A stretch of DNA of 64,000 bases from Mycoplasma sp. 1654_15 (GTDB lineage: Bacteria > Bacillota_I > Bacilli_A > Mycoplasmatales > Metamycoplasmataceae). The position numbers and the translations under genes are program-made. Below, piece by piece: positions 33,574 to 51,419 of the stretch. The first letter of the stretch is position 1, and the number at the start of each line of letters is the position of its first letter. The DNA lies in assembly GCF_012516495.1 (NCBI RefSeq), contig NZ_CP051214.1, positions 806,001 to 870,000 on the forward strand, in the 5' to 3' direction. The notes under the pieces are model-generated. The model was not told where the DNA came from and ran no database searches. It saw only the letters and a program-made list of their open reading frames with translations.

Positions 33574-34115
33574 TATACTCCACTGGGTTCTTTGGTATAA
33601 AAGGGTTGAATTGTTAAGATGTTTGTTTCTAGTTGGAAAATTTTTGAAAATGCTTCAAAATTGAAGGAAATTAGTTCATAATCTACCTGACTAAGTTCTT
33701 TATTTTCTTTCAAAACTTGAATAACGTCTGATGTTAATTTGCCTTGTTTTGCACTAGCACTAAAAAAGTGTAAACCGGATGAATTAATGTAGTAAGTTTC
33801 TTCTTTTTTGTTTGTAAATGATAAAAGTGAAAATGTATTTGTAGTTCAAATATTTGCATTAGTTAGTTGGCAAATTGTTCTTACATAAACTAAAGAAATT
33901 CTACAACCTGTAAAATAGCCAGGACCTAAATTAAGATAAAAATCTGTGATTTGTGAAATCTTTATTTTATTTTTTTCTAGTGATTTTTCAATGATATTTG
34001 CAAGTAATTCTACTTTTTTCGACTCTTTTATTATTTGCTTATCTATAAGTCTAAAATCTTTATCAAAAAGGAAATACACTAAAAAATCTGATGTAGTATC
34101 TAAAAATATCTTCAT
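33573..34115 (-). CDS. tsaB: tRNA threonylcarbamoyladenosine protein TsaB
   Basis: A 180-residue member of the TsaB (YeaZ) family, the scaffold partner of TsaD in making t6A37 of ANN-decoding tRNAs. MKIFLDTTSDFLVYFL at the N-terminus and LGPGYFTGCRISLVYVRTI (GPGSFTGLR in most homologues) identify it. The C-terminus is short and divergent. It starts 3 bases after tsaE, its functional partner. tsaD is not in this window. Confidence 0.85.
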
Positions 34116-34118
34116 AAT

Positions 34119-34535
34119 TTATCAATGAATATTGAACTCTCTTTCTTCATTTTCAAGCATTTTTATAAAAATTACAACTGAATTATTATACAAAAATTTA
34201 AGTTTATTAGCTCACTCAATTGCCACGAATTTATCTTCAAAATAATCTTCAAATTCTGATAAATCTGAGTTGTAATTGTCAAGGTCAATGTGAATTAATT
34301 TGTTATATGAAAACATAAAATTAAATGATGGGGAAGTAATTTCTTGGTTTATACCTAAGGCTTTTGCTAATGCTTTAACAAATGCGGTTTTTCCAGCTCC
34401 GAAATCGCCGATAAGATAAATAAATTGTTTATTTAAAGATAATATTTTATTTACTACTAAGTGTAAATCTTCTATAGTTTTTACTAAAATTTTTTCTTTG
34501 TTATTAAGTGTATTAATTAAATGATTATAGTTCAT
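34119..34535 (-). CDS. tsaE: tRNA threonylcarbamoyladenosine ATPase TsaE
   Basis: A 138-residue P-loop ATPase of the t6A pathway. Walker A is GDFGAGKTAFVKALAKALG, followed by EITSPSFNFMFSY and HIDLDNY (the conserved TSPTF and H-x-D-x-Y blocks). The EWA motif with a TGA-encoded Trp comes near residue 108. Length is normal. It is paired with tsaB. Confidence 0.9.
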
Positions 34536-34608
34536 AATAGATTAAAATTTGCTTCATTTTTATAGCTTTTTATTCAAATTTTACTATGTTATTTAAAATA
34601 AAAAAATA

Positions 34609-34643
34609 AAAATTAAAACTAGGAATTTCCTAGTTTTAATTTT
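34609..34643 (-). terminator. Terminator of the rpl-rpo operon
   Basis: AAAATTAAAACTAGG pairs with CCTAGTTTTAATTTT (15 bp, loop AATTT), 21 bases after the rpoC stop codon. Confidence 0.85.
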
Positions 34644-34663
34644 GTATATTATTTGATTAAAAA

Positions 34664-38926
<4,263 letters not shown>

Positions 38927-38943
38927 TTAATGTTCTTCCTTTC

Positions 38944-42630
<3,687 letters not shown>

Positions 42631-42676
42631 TTATTACTCCTTGTCTGTTGTTTTTGGGCTTCCTTATTGAATAGTA

Positions 42677-42703
42677 AAAATGGCACAACAACAATGCCAT
42701 TTT
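42677..42703 (-). terminator. Attenuator hairpin between rplL and rpoB
   Basis: AAAATGGCA and TGCCATTTT form a 9-bp stem with a 9-base loop, followed by T on the minus strand. A partial terminator here would lower rpoBC expression relative to the ribosomal proteins. Confidence 0.6.
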
Positions 42704-42725
42704 AAAATTTGTATTTTGTTGAGAA

Positions 42726-43097
42726 TTATTCAACAACAACTTCTGCACCAACTGCAGAAAGTTTTTCTTTAATGTCTTTTGCTTCGTCTTCTTTTGCGTT
42801 TTCTTTAAGAACAGCTGGTAAATTATCAACTAATTTTTTAGCTTCCATTAGTCCTAATCCTAAAAGTTCTTTAACAACTTTAATAACGTTAACTTTTTGT
42901 CCACCATCTGTTTTTAATGTAACTTTAAATTCTGATTTTGAAGAAGCTTCTGCTCCACCTGCTGGTGCTGCAGCTACTGCAACTGCTGAAGGGTCAATAC
43001 CAAATTCTTCTTTCATTACTTCTACTAATTCCATCACTTCTTTGATGTTCATTTCTTTTAATGATTCAATAAATTGTTCTTTTGTAATTTTTGCCAT
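42726..43097 (-). CDS. rplL: 50S ribosomal protein L7/L12
   Basis: A 123-residue stalk protein. It has the N-terminal dimerisation helices, an Ala/Gly-rich hinge ([14 protein letters not shown]) and the C-terminal domain with [28 protein letters not shown]7/L12 recruits translational GTPases such as EF-G and LepA. AAAGGAGT precedes the ATG. It is co-transcribed with rplJ. Confidence 0.97.
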   Translation of the reverse strand: MAKITKEQFIESLKEMNIKEVMELVEVMKEEFGIDPSAVAVAAAPAGGAEASSKSEFKVTLKTDGGQKVNVIKVVKELLGLGLMEAKKLVDNLPAVLKENAKEDEAKDIKEKLSAVGAEVVVE

Positions 43098-43162
43098 TTT
43101 AATGACTCCTTTTTAAAATTTTTCTTCTTTTTTATAGTATTTTAAGATTTATTTATTAATTA

Positions 43163-43660
43163 TTATGCGTTAATTTTGTTCTCATCAACAAGCATTTTTA
43201 GACCAACTGAAAGTTGTCTCAAACCACCAAGTAATGATGAAGCCAACATAGTAAGAGCTTCTTCGTAGTTTGGTAAAGTTGCAACTGTTTGTATTTCTTT
43301 TGCATCAGCTGCTTTTCCTTCGAAAATTCCACCTTTTAGAACAACAATTGGATTTGTTTTTGCAAATTTGGAAATAATTTTAGCTGGAGCTATTGCATCT
43401 GTTGAACCAAAAGCAAAAAAGTTAGGACCTATTAAAGAAGGACTTAAATCTTCAAATCCTGCTTCTTTTGCTGCTATTTTAAACAATCTGTTTTTATATA
43501 CTTTTACAAAAACACCTGCTTCTTTAAGTTCATTTCTTAAAGTTTCAACTTCAGCAACTGTTAATCCACGATACTCAGCTATAACTAAGGAAGAAGAAGA
43601 TTTAATTAAGTTTTGAATTTCTTGAACTAATTCTTCTTTTTTCTTTCTAAAAGCGTTCAA
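43163..43660 (-). CDS. rplJ: 50S ribosomal protein L10
   Basis: A 165-residue protein that anchors L7/L12 dimers to the ribosome. AEYRGLTVAEVETLRNELKEAGVFVKVYKNRLFKIA is the family core. The start is a TTG at 43660: a perfect GGAGGTG lies 5 bases upstream, the next codons read NAFRKKKEEL as in homologues, and no suitable ATG exists nearby. An ATG further upstream would begin inside the leader hairpin region and is rejected. Confidence 0.95.
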   Translation of the reverse strand: MNAFRKKKEELVQEIQNLIKSSSSLVIAEYRGLTVAEVETLRNELKEAGVFVKVYKNRLFKIAAKEAGFEDLSPSLIGPNFFAFGSTDAIAPAKIISKFAKTNPIVVLKGGIFEGKAADAKEIQTVATLPNYEEALTMLASSLLGGLRQLSVGLKMLVDENKINA

Positions 43661-43689
43661 ATTACACCTCCTTATTAGTATAAAAAAGT

Positions 43690-43765
43690 GCAATACCCAT
43701 AAATATACATTCAATAACTAATATTAAGTTTTATTAAAAAAACAGTTATTATCTCTACGTATTGC
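43690..43765 (-). promoter_or_regulatory. Probable L10 leader (autoregulatory RNA)
   Basis: GCAATAC at the very start of the predicted transcript (43765-43759) can pair with GTATTGC (43696-43690), closing a 76-base element directly before rplJ. Low-GC bacteria commonly have an L10(L12)4-binding leader at this position. The inner structure was not verified. Confidence 0.55.
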
Positions 43766-43772
43766 GAAAAGA

Positions 43773-43800
43773 ATTATACTAAAAAAATAAAAAATTTCAA
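43773..43800 (-). promoter_or_regulatory. Promoter of rplJ-rplL-rpoB-rpoC
   Basis: On the minus strand TTGAAA (43795-43800), 16 bases, TATAAT (43773-43778). Transcription would start about 7 bases later, at the first base of the leader stem. Confidence 0.75.
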
Positions 43801-44733
43801 TTATTTCATAGATGTTAGTAAAAAATGTTCAAAAGCTTCTTTTTCACCTAATAGTCCTGATTTAATGTCTTTATCAATTTTAGCAAGTAATTTTATTAAT
43901 TTTTTAAGTTTTGCTATTCCTATTTTTCTATAAAATTGAACTGCTTTTTTAACCTGAAATATATGAATTTGAAGTTCTTTTTGAATATCAAATTCAGTAT
44001 ATTTATCTTCTTTATAAAGGAAACAGATAAAAGATAACATTAATTTAGAACTAAGTTGAGAAATTAAAAAAGAAATTTTTTTTCCTTGATTTAATTTTTC
44101 TTTGTAAAAGTTTCAAGTATTTAAAAAATCGTTATCAGTAAAAGCGTTTATAAAGTTTCAATCATTATCAGAATCATATTTTGTAAGCAAATTTTCTATA
44201 CTAGAATGTGTAATTTCTTTATCAAATAACAATAATTTTATAACTTCTTTTTCTATTATATTTGCATTTAGAGGGAGTTGTAAAGATAAAGTTAAAAGGT
44301 TAGATTCGTTAATTTTTCCTTCATTTTCCTTGATAATTTGTGTCAAAAACTTTGTTATTGTTTTATCTGTTAAAACTTCAGTTTTAAAAATACTTGAACT
44401 TTTAAAAAAATGGGAATAAAAGAAACTAGAAAAAATTTTCTTTTCATCTGATTCTACTTCTAATTCATATAAAAAAATTACGTTGTAAGAATATTTTGAA
44501 ATTTTGTTAGCAATCTTTTTTTGCTCTTGGTTTGTTAATTTTGAATTAATAAAATTGTGAAAAATAAATATTTTTTCTGTTTCAAAAAGATCTCTAGCTT
44601 CTAATGCATCAATAATTGAAACTAAAGAGTCGTTATCAAAAATATTAATAACTTCAAAATCTGGAAATTTTTTTAAAATTTGCTCAACTTTTTTCTTTGT
44701 GAAATATGTATCAGTTCCGTAAACAAAAAACAT
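43801..44733 (-). CDS. holA: DNA polymerase III delta subunit
   Basis: A 310-residue clamp-loader subunit. The start at 44733 is chosen because MFFVYGTDTYFTKKKVEQILKKF matches the delta N-terminus (YG.D.Y); earlier in-frame ATGs would add an unrelated hydrophobic stretch that belongs to comEC in another frame. The rest is divergent, as is usual for mollicute delta, and ends with the helical collar domain. It overlaps the 3' end of comEC by 61 bases. Confidence 0.8.
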
Positions 44734-46040
44734 ACTGAAAAAATTATATATGAAACAAATACAGTTAAAAAATTTAATTTTATTAAATAAATATAAAATT
44801 GGAACTTTGTAAATTGATCTACTAATCATAAAATAAATTGAGCTATAAAATCCAGCAGATTTTTTTCTCATATAAATATTCAACCAACTGTGTATATAAA
44901 AACAAAAACAGGAACAAAAATGAAGGAATTTAAGTAGCCAAATACATTATATTTATTATTAAACATTAACAATAAAACAGAAGCAAATGTGTGTGAAATT
45001 AAACTTGTGATTATATTTTTTCATCATTTATTGTTGAATTTTAAATGTGAACAATATAACAAAATTAAAGTAATTAAAAAAGTGAAAATATAACTAAAAG
45101 AATAAATCACTAAAGGATTTCAAAGTATAAAAACAATTGCAACAAAAGATAAAACTTCAAAGTTTTTAAAATAATTTTTTAAAATTTGCTTGTTGATTAA
45201 AGAAAAAATAAAAAATAACGTAGCTCTTAAAAAAGAAATCGGAAAATTTAAGAGATAATTTACAAACAACAGAAAAAATAAAAACAAAAAATTAGAGATT
45301 AAAAAATTTAATTTTATAAATTGAAAAATTTTAAATATAAATTTTTTAAAAAACAACAAGTGAAAACCTGAAATAACAAACAAATGATAAACATTTAATT
45401 GCTTTAAATTAGTTATAAATGTATTTTCTAAAATATAATTCTCGCCTAATAAACTTATAGGAAAAACTTGTGAATAATAAGTATTACCTGAAGTCACAAA
45501 ATGAAAAAAATTACTTTTTCAATCTTGATGTTTTTTTATTATCTTCAACGAGGTTATTGCTTTAATTTCAAAGAAAGTTTTATAACTTTTTAAATAATTT
45601 TCTATATTAAAATCACTAGAACTATTAACAATTCGTTCTGCTTTTCCATAGATAAAAATTTGATCATTTATATCTAAATTTTTATCTTTTAAAAAAATAT
45701 TTTTATCTTCAAATTGAAAAATAACTCCTAACGCATTTTTATTCGTAATTGAAACTTGAGAGTTTACAACAAACGAATTGATAGATGCTTGGTTCAATCA
45801 AAATCACAATAAAACTAAAAAAGAAACTAACAAACTTCACAAAATTTGATTATAACTTTGTATAAAAAACAAGAACATTAAACATAAAATACTAAAAATA
45901 AAAAAATCAAATGTGCTTTTGTCTATTGCTAAAATTAAAAAGATTTGACTTAATATTACTACTGTTCAAGAGAAAAATTTTTTTGTAATTTCTCTAAGCT
46001 CTTTAAGCCTATTCCTTGAATTTGCTCAATGTTTTCTCAA
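44673..46040 (-). CDS. comEC: ComEC-type DNA uptake channel (competence core only)
   Basis: A 455-residue polytopic membrane protein. N-terminal membrane segments and an OB-like segment (about 75-150) precede LLGENYILENTFITNLKQLNVYHLFVISGFHLLFF, the characteristic competence-domain block (LSHLLAISGLH in Bacillus). About ten hydrophobic segments follow. The C-terminal metallo-beta-lactamase domain of long ComEC proteins is absent. The start is probably TTG 46040, since a stop lies just upstream in frame and no ATG is near; it lies within the end of comEA. Confidence 0.75.
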
Positions 46041-46456
46041 CTGATTTTCTTACTTTTATTGTTTTGAAATAATTCTTTTAATTTTATTAATAACTTTTTA
46101 TTTAACTTTAATGTTTTAAAAGTTTCTTCATTTAAATTGTCAACAAGTAAAGGTTTTTGATTTTGAATTACTATATTTATATCTTTAAATTGTTTTTCTT
46201 CTAATTTGAAAGCTGATAAATCAGATTTAGGAAGTGGTTCAAATTTTTTAAAAATATCCTTCAAAATTGTTCCTTTTTTAAAATATTTTTCACCTGGAAA
46301 TTTTACACTACCTGTAATTTTGGCTTTAATTTCTTGCGTTTGTTTATGAAATGTAGGAATATTGTAAGAGTTATTATTTGTAATATAAAAACCACACAAA
46401 ACACAAAACAAGATTGTAAAAAAAATACTTAAAACAATTTTTACTTTTTTCTTCAT
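45959..46456 (-). CDS. comEA: ComEA-like DNA-binding protein
   Basis: A 165-residue protein: one N-terminal membrane anchor (about 6-25), an SLBB-type segment (KAKITGSVKFPGEKYFKKGTILKDI, about 45-70) and a C-terminal helix-hairpin-helix IEQIQGIGLKSLEKL. This is the Bacillus ComEA layout with a shortened, single clear hairpin. It would bind DNA at the membrane and hand it to ComEC. AAAGGAG lies before the ATG. It is divergent from rnpB and overlaps comEC. Confidence 0.75.
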
Positions 46457-46482
46457 TTTTATACTCCTTTTGTTTTTTAATT

Positions 46483-46488
46483 TATAAT
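46483..46488 (+). promoter_or_regulatory. rnpB -10 box
   Basis: TATAAT ends 7 bases before the predicted 5' end of the RNase P RNA. No good -35 is visible. Confidence 0.55.
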
Positions 46489-46495
46489 TCTATTT

Positions 46496-46779
46496 ACATC
46501 GGTCAATTGCTGCTTTGTAAAAAGTAGAGGAAAGTCCGCGCTAGCACTATCTGAGATGATAGTAGTGTTCATGTTGGATCTAATAAATCCAAGCCTAGAC
46601 GACAAGTGCCACAGAGACGAATTTATTAAATTAAAGTGAAACGCGGTAAACTCCATGAGCTAGAAACCCAAATTAAGGTAGGGGAATTTGTTTTTTAGAA
46701 ATCAATAAAAAACAAAAAGTTTTTTAACTTAGATAAATAATTGACACTAGAAATAGTACAGAACGCGGCTTATAGATGT
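46496..46779 (+). ncRNA. rnpB: RNase P RNA
   Basis: The catalytic RNA that matures tRNA 5' ends. The universal block GAGGAAAGTCC is at 46528-46538 and the 3' ACAGAA...GGCTTAT block near 46758-46772. The 5' ACATC and 3' GATGT ends pair to close helix P1. About 284 bases, Bacillus-type (type B) in general size for mollicutes. It is followed at once by a terminator hairpin. The assignment rests on conserved blocks, not on a covariance search. Confidence 0.92.
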
Positions 46780-46805
46780 AAAAAACACCTTTTGGTGTTT
46801 TTTTT
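46780..46805 (+). terminator. rnpB terminator
   Basis: AAAAAACACC and GGTGTTTTTT form a 10-bp stem with loop TTTT, then more T. Confidence 0.9.
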
Positions 46806-46894
46806 ATTATTTTTTATTTTTACACTACATTTAGCTTCAAAAATCAAGAATTTAACAAAAAAAGGAAAATTTTATGATTTTTAAAGTTTTTTTA

Positions 46895-46900
46895 TATAAT
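46895..46900 (+). promoter_or_regulatory. -10 box of the 5'-nucleotidase gene
   Basis: TATAAT, preceded by a T-rich stretch and followed about 35 bases later by AAAGGGGAAC and the TTG start. The -35 region (TTATGA) is weak. Confidence 0.4.
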
Positions 46901-46937
46901 ACGGGCTTAATAGTGATAATCAAAAAAGGGGAACAAA

Positions 46938-49025
46938 TTGAAGAAAAAATTTTTATTAACTTTTTCTAGTTTAACAACAGTTGCTACAACAATACCTTTT
47001 ATTATTAGTTGTGGTCAAAAAATTCAAGTAGAAACTTCTGAAAAAATTAGAGATGAATACTTTAAAACAGTTAAAGATTATTCAGATAAGTTAAAGGAAT
47101 TTCAAGAAAAAATTAAAACAATTCGTAATACTAAACCAGATAGTAATACAGAAGAAATTAACAAAATTATCAGCGAAGCACAAGCTTACATTGATCCATT
47201 AATTAGGAAATCAAATTATCTTTTTGACAAACTTCATGAATTGGAGAAAAAAGAAGATTCTAGATTAAGAACTGTCAAAATTTTTCATACCAACGATGAA
47301 CACGGTAGATTAGTTTATGATGATGGAAAATACAACAATTACTCAGGTATGGATAAAACAGGATTATATCTTAAAAAATTCAACAGAGACTTGCTTTTAT
47401 CTGCAGGTGATTTAATCCAAGGCCTTCCACTCTCTGATACTGACCAAGGAAAAACAATTACTGAAATTGCTAAATATTCAGGTTATGATTCTGTAGCTGT
47501 AGGAAATCATGAATTTGACTATGGAATTCAACATATTCTTGACCTTGATAAAGAAGCACAAAAAGAAGAATTTCAAAGAACAATGCCATTTATTTCAGCT
47601 AATATTTATTGAAGAAAACCTTCAGAAGCTGAGTTAAGTAAATTGCCTCAAGAAGAAAAAGATAAACGTCCAACTCAATATCAAGAAGGAAAAAGAGTTT
47701 TTAAACCTTATATAATCAAAACTTTATCTAATGGTTTAAAAGTAGCTGTATTTGGAATCACTACTCCTGATACTAAAATTACTTCACATCCAAAAAATTC
47801 TTTCTGGGTAGAATTTAAAGATCCAGTTCAAGAAGCTAAAAAGGTAATTAATGAAATTAAAACCGAAAATCCTTCAATTTCCTTCATAATTGCAACTACT
47901 CACCTTGGAACAGGAAGAAGCAAACAAGAATGAACTTCTGAGTGAGTAGCTGAAAATACTGGTGAAGGACTAGACTTAATTTTGGATGGACATTCACACA
48001 CATATGTTGAAATACATAAACCAAATAAAGATAAAAATGTTTATGTTACACAAACAGAAGCATATACAAAATGATTGGGTGACATTGATTTAGTATTTGA
48101 TACTCTAACAGGTGAAATTGTAAAAGTAGTTCAATCCTTAAGAGACATAAACCAAATTAATATTGTTACTAAAGATATTCCAAATTACTTAATTTCACAA
48201 CTAAAAAAAGAATATGACAAGGAAAATAAAGTAGTTGTCTTTAATTCACCAGGTGTATTTAAACATGTTCAAACAATAGACATAGATAAGACTCCTTACT
48301 GAATAGGAAGAGTCCAAGCCACAACATTAGGTGCTATGGTATCTGATTCACTTGCTTGAGAATTTGCAAAAACCAAAGTTTGAGAAGGAAAATCAGATTG
48401 AGAAGCTGCAACTCTTGATAACTCATTAGCGCTTGTAAATGGTGGAGGATTAAGAACTGATTTAAAAAAGGGTGACATTACAAAAGGAGACATTTTAGGG
48501 CTTAGTCCTTTTGGAAACAGAATTGTAACTATTAGACTAAAAGGTGATACCTTAAAAGAAGCTCTTTCATATGGTTTATCTAAAGGTAGAAGTGGTGGTT
48601 TTGCTCAACTTTCTTCAAACGTTTCCTATGATGTTAAAGTAGAAAAAGGATTAGATGCTAAAACTAATAAACAGGCTTGATTGTGAAAACCTGAAGTAAA
48701 TTCCTTCAAAATCAACGACAAACCTATAGAAGATAACAAGTTCTACTACTTAAGTACAAATGATTTTGTTTCTGTTGGTGGAGATGGTTATAAAATGTTA
48801 AACCTAAATGAAAATGACAAAATCGAAAGAGCTTACGAAGGTGGCAAATACATTGAATCATTAATTAAATATGGTCAATATGTTCAAAAATTAGATAGTA
48901 ATACAGCAACAGACAAAGAATTATTTGCACATAAATTAAGTGAATACTTAGTTGATGGTTACTTATCAAAACAAAAAGTTGAAATACCTGAAGAAGCTAA
49001 AGTAAAAAGAGGACCTGTAGTTTAA
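46938..49025 (+). CDS. 5'-nucleotidase/UshA-family surface lipoprotein
   Basis: The frame encodes 695 residues from a TTG start that has AAAGGGG 8 bases upstream; the next residues KKKFLLTF...IISC form a signal peptide and lipobox (Cys25). A helical linker precedes the metallophosphatase domain with FHTNDEHGRL, SAGDLIQG, VGNHEFDYG and LDGHSHTYV (two-metal site). The C-terminal nucleotidase domain has LVNGGGLRTDLKKGDITKGDI. It would strip phosphate from nucleotides outside the cell so that nucleosides can be imported, consistent with the BMP importer at 8-14 kb. Confidence 0.9.
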
Positions 49026-49040
49026 TTATTAATTTATTAC

Positions 49041-49080
49041 TTCAAAAAGCACACTTCGAGTGTGCTTTTTGAATTTTTTT
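49041..49080 (+). terminator. Terminator of the 5'-nucleotidase gene
   Basis: TTCAAAAAGCACACT and AGTGTGCTTTTTGAA form a 15-bp stem with a 3-base loop, then a T7 run. Confidence 0.92.
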
Positions 49081-49089
49081 ATTGTTAAA

Positions 49090-49117
49090 TTTACAAAAAA
49101 AAAAAAAAGAATAAAAT
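49090..49117 (+). promoter_or_regulatory. Poly-A spacer promoter of the DUF31 protease
   Basis: TTTACA (49090-49095, five of six consensus bases) and TAAAAT (49112-49117, five of six) are separated by 16 bases. An A14 tract (49095-49108) occupies most of the spacer. This is the architecture of phase-variable mycoplasma lipoprotein promoters. The leader is about 15 bases and contains TTTTGGAG. Confidence 0.65.
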
Positions 49118-49138
49118 TTACTTAGATTTTGGAGTATT

Positions 49139-51373
49139 ATGAAAAAACTAAAAAGTTTATTATTGATAGCTGTAATTCCTTCATTTTCCTTCTTAATTTC
49201 TTGTGCAGAAGAAAAATCAAGCAAGCAACTTTTAGAAGAAATTGCTTTAAAAATAAAGCCTTTTATTAATTCTAATAAGAAGTTTGACCAAAGAGTATTG
49301 CAAAAAGTAGATTTTGAGAAGAAAGATAATAACGAAGCAACCTTAAACATTGCTTTAAATCCTGATTTTTTTTCTATTTTTTCTGATCCGAGATCAAAAT
49401 TAAATTTAGAAGTGAGAATTACTGGAATAAAAGATACTCAATATAAAAGAAAAACTGATTTTGGAGATAATCAAGTTAATTTTGAGTTTCAAAATTTAGA
49501 CCCTACTGTAGACTATCAAGTGGGCCTTATTATGATTAATGACAGAGTTATTGAATTACCAACAACAAAGTCAGATAATTTTACATTGGAAATAAAAGCT
49601 TCTGAAATGAAGGCAACTGGAGAAAATAATGGGAAAAATGAAGGTGAAAATCCTCCTGATAATCCTCCAGTAGACGAAACACCTGATAAAGAAATGCCAC
49701 CTGAAAATACTAATCCACAAGATGATTTAACTGATCAAGATGAACAAGGTAACAAAATTTTAAAACCACCTACAGATGGTGATTTTCAAAATCCTAAAAC
49801 CGGTGGAGATTTTGGTTTACCAGAAGGATTTACTTTTCCTAGTGTGGAAAAAGGAAAAAATGCTGATAAATATCCTCCTTTTGCTTCAAAGTATAAAGCT
49901 GTTGATCCTCAAGTTTTGTATAAAGAGCTTTATGATAGAACATTTTCAATAAAGTTTGGTGTTACTTTGAACAAAGGTGTGAAAGTCTATGGTTCACCTG
50001 AAAACAAATTTTTAGCTACTGAAAATGGAACTGCTTGGTTACTAGATTATCACAAAAAAGATGCCAACAACTACAAACTATTTTTCGCTACTAATCTTCA
50101 TGTTGCTTCTCATTTATCAAATACTTTAGATAAACACCTTTTGACTAAATTTAATTATGAAGACCCTAGCCAAGACAAAGCTACTTCAATTTCTATAGGA
50201 AAATCTGCTAAAGCACCTCAAACTTTTGCAACTCACAATAATAATTATGATTTTTCTAAAGATCCTAATAACGTAGCTAAATTCTATGCCTCAGATGATA
50301 ATTTTAAAAATGCAAATTTTACTGACTTATCAGCCCTAGTAACTACAAAAACTAATGCTTTTACTAGTGGACCGAAACTCATATTTGCGGGTTATGACTT
50401 TATTGATAGAAAATATATCCAACCTTTTCAAGAAGAATTGCTAACAAAAATACAAAATAGCCTAGATTCTTATAAAAATCGTGAAGGATCTGATGAAGAA
50501 TACAGTGAATATAATATTTTGAAAAAAACTTTGGAAACAAAAGAATTTATACCTTTATACACAGATTTTGCTGTTTTTGAACTAGATGTTGATTTATCAA
50601 ATGCTGATAAAACACTAAAAGATTGGATACTAAAAGCTATCAATGCACTTGATCAGTATATAAAGAGAAATAAAGAAAATGAGCTTCCAAATCAAGACAA
50701 ATCTATTTCTACTTATATGCAAACTGTTGATTATATTACTGCTTCAAGAACAAGTAATTATCAAAATTTAACTAACTCCAAAAATGCTTATATGCTTGGC
50801 TATCCTGGAATTGATGGTGGAAAATCTTCACTGGCTTGAAATAATCCAACAGAAAGAAATAATGACACCGAACCAGCTTCTTATTGACGAGCACCTGAAA
50901 ATAAAAATGCTTTTGCAATTCCAGGCAACGATAATGAACGAAAAATGTTAAATTTTAATTTAAATCCATATCCAAAAGTATTTCACAAAACATTAGGTGA
51001 TTACTATGGGTATACACAAAATATCAGATTTTCTTCTCTATATTTTGGGGCTTCCGGTTCATTAGTTTATAATGAATTTGGACAAATGGTAGGAATTTAT
51101 AGTCTTGTGCAATCAAGTGGTGAAAGATGAGATTTATTAAAAAGAGCTTCATTTACTCCTTTTTTACTTTCTAAAGATGTTAAGGACACAGTAAGCAATA
51201 AAGTTATTAAAGCATATAATTTAATTGATGGTTCTGATACTCAAAACTCCCCTGCTCAAACACGTTCTTATAGACAAAACTTAAAAGAAATTTATCCTAA
51301 TGGTTTTGAAAATGGTAATTATAAAACTGCTTTATTTCCCGAAGGATTTAAAGCCATTAATATTCAAAGATAA
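49139..51373 (+). CDS. DUF31 (MIP-like) serine protease lipoprotein
   Basis: A 744-residue lipoprotein with lipobox ISC (Cys22). A Glu/Asn/Pro-rich linker (about 160-220) precedes the DUF31 peptidase domain. Trypsin-like triad candidates are H321 (in ATNLHVASH), D476 (in TDFAVFELD) and S639 (in GASGS). DUF31 proteins include MIP, the mycoplasma immunoglobulin protease that cuts antibody heavy chains when bound by its partner MIB. No MIB-like gene is seen beside it, so antibody cleavage is inferred, not shown. TTTTGGAG precedes the ATG. Confidence 0.85.
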
Positions 51374-51374
51374 T

Positions 51375-51410
51375 AAACAAAAAAGAAGCAAAAATGCTTC
51401 TTTTTTGTTT
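51375..51410. terminator. Bidirectional terminator
   Basis: AAACAAAAAAGAAGCA and TGCTTCTTTTTTGTTT form a perfect 16-bp stem with loop AAAA between the convergent DUF31 gene and the ABC exporter operon. Confidence 0.9.
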
Positions 51411-51419
51411 ATGTTTGAT

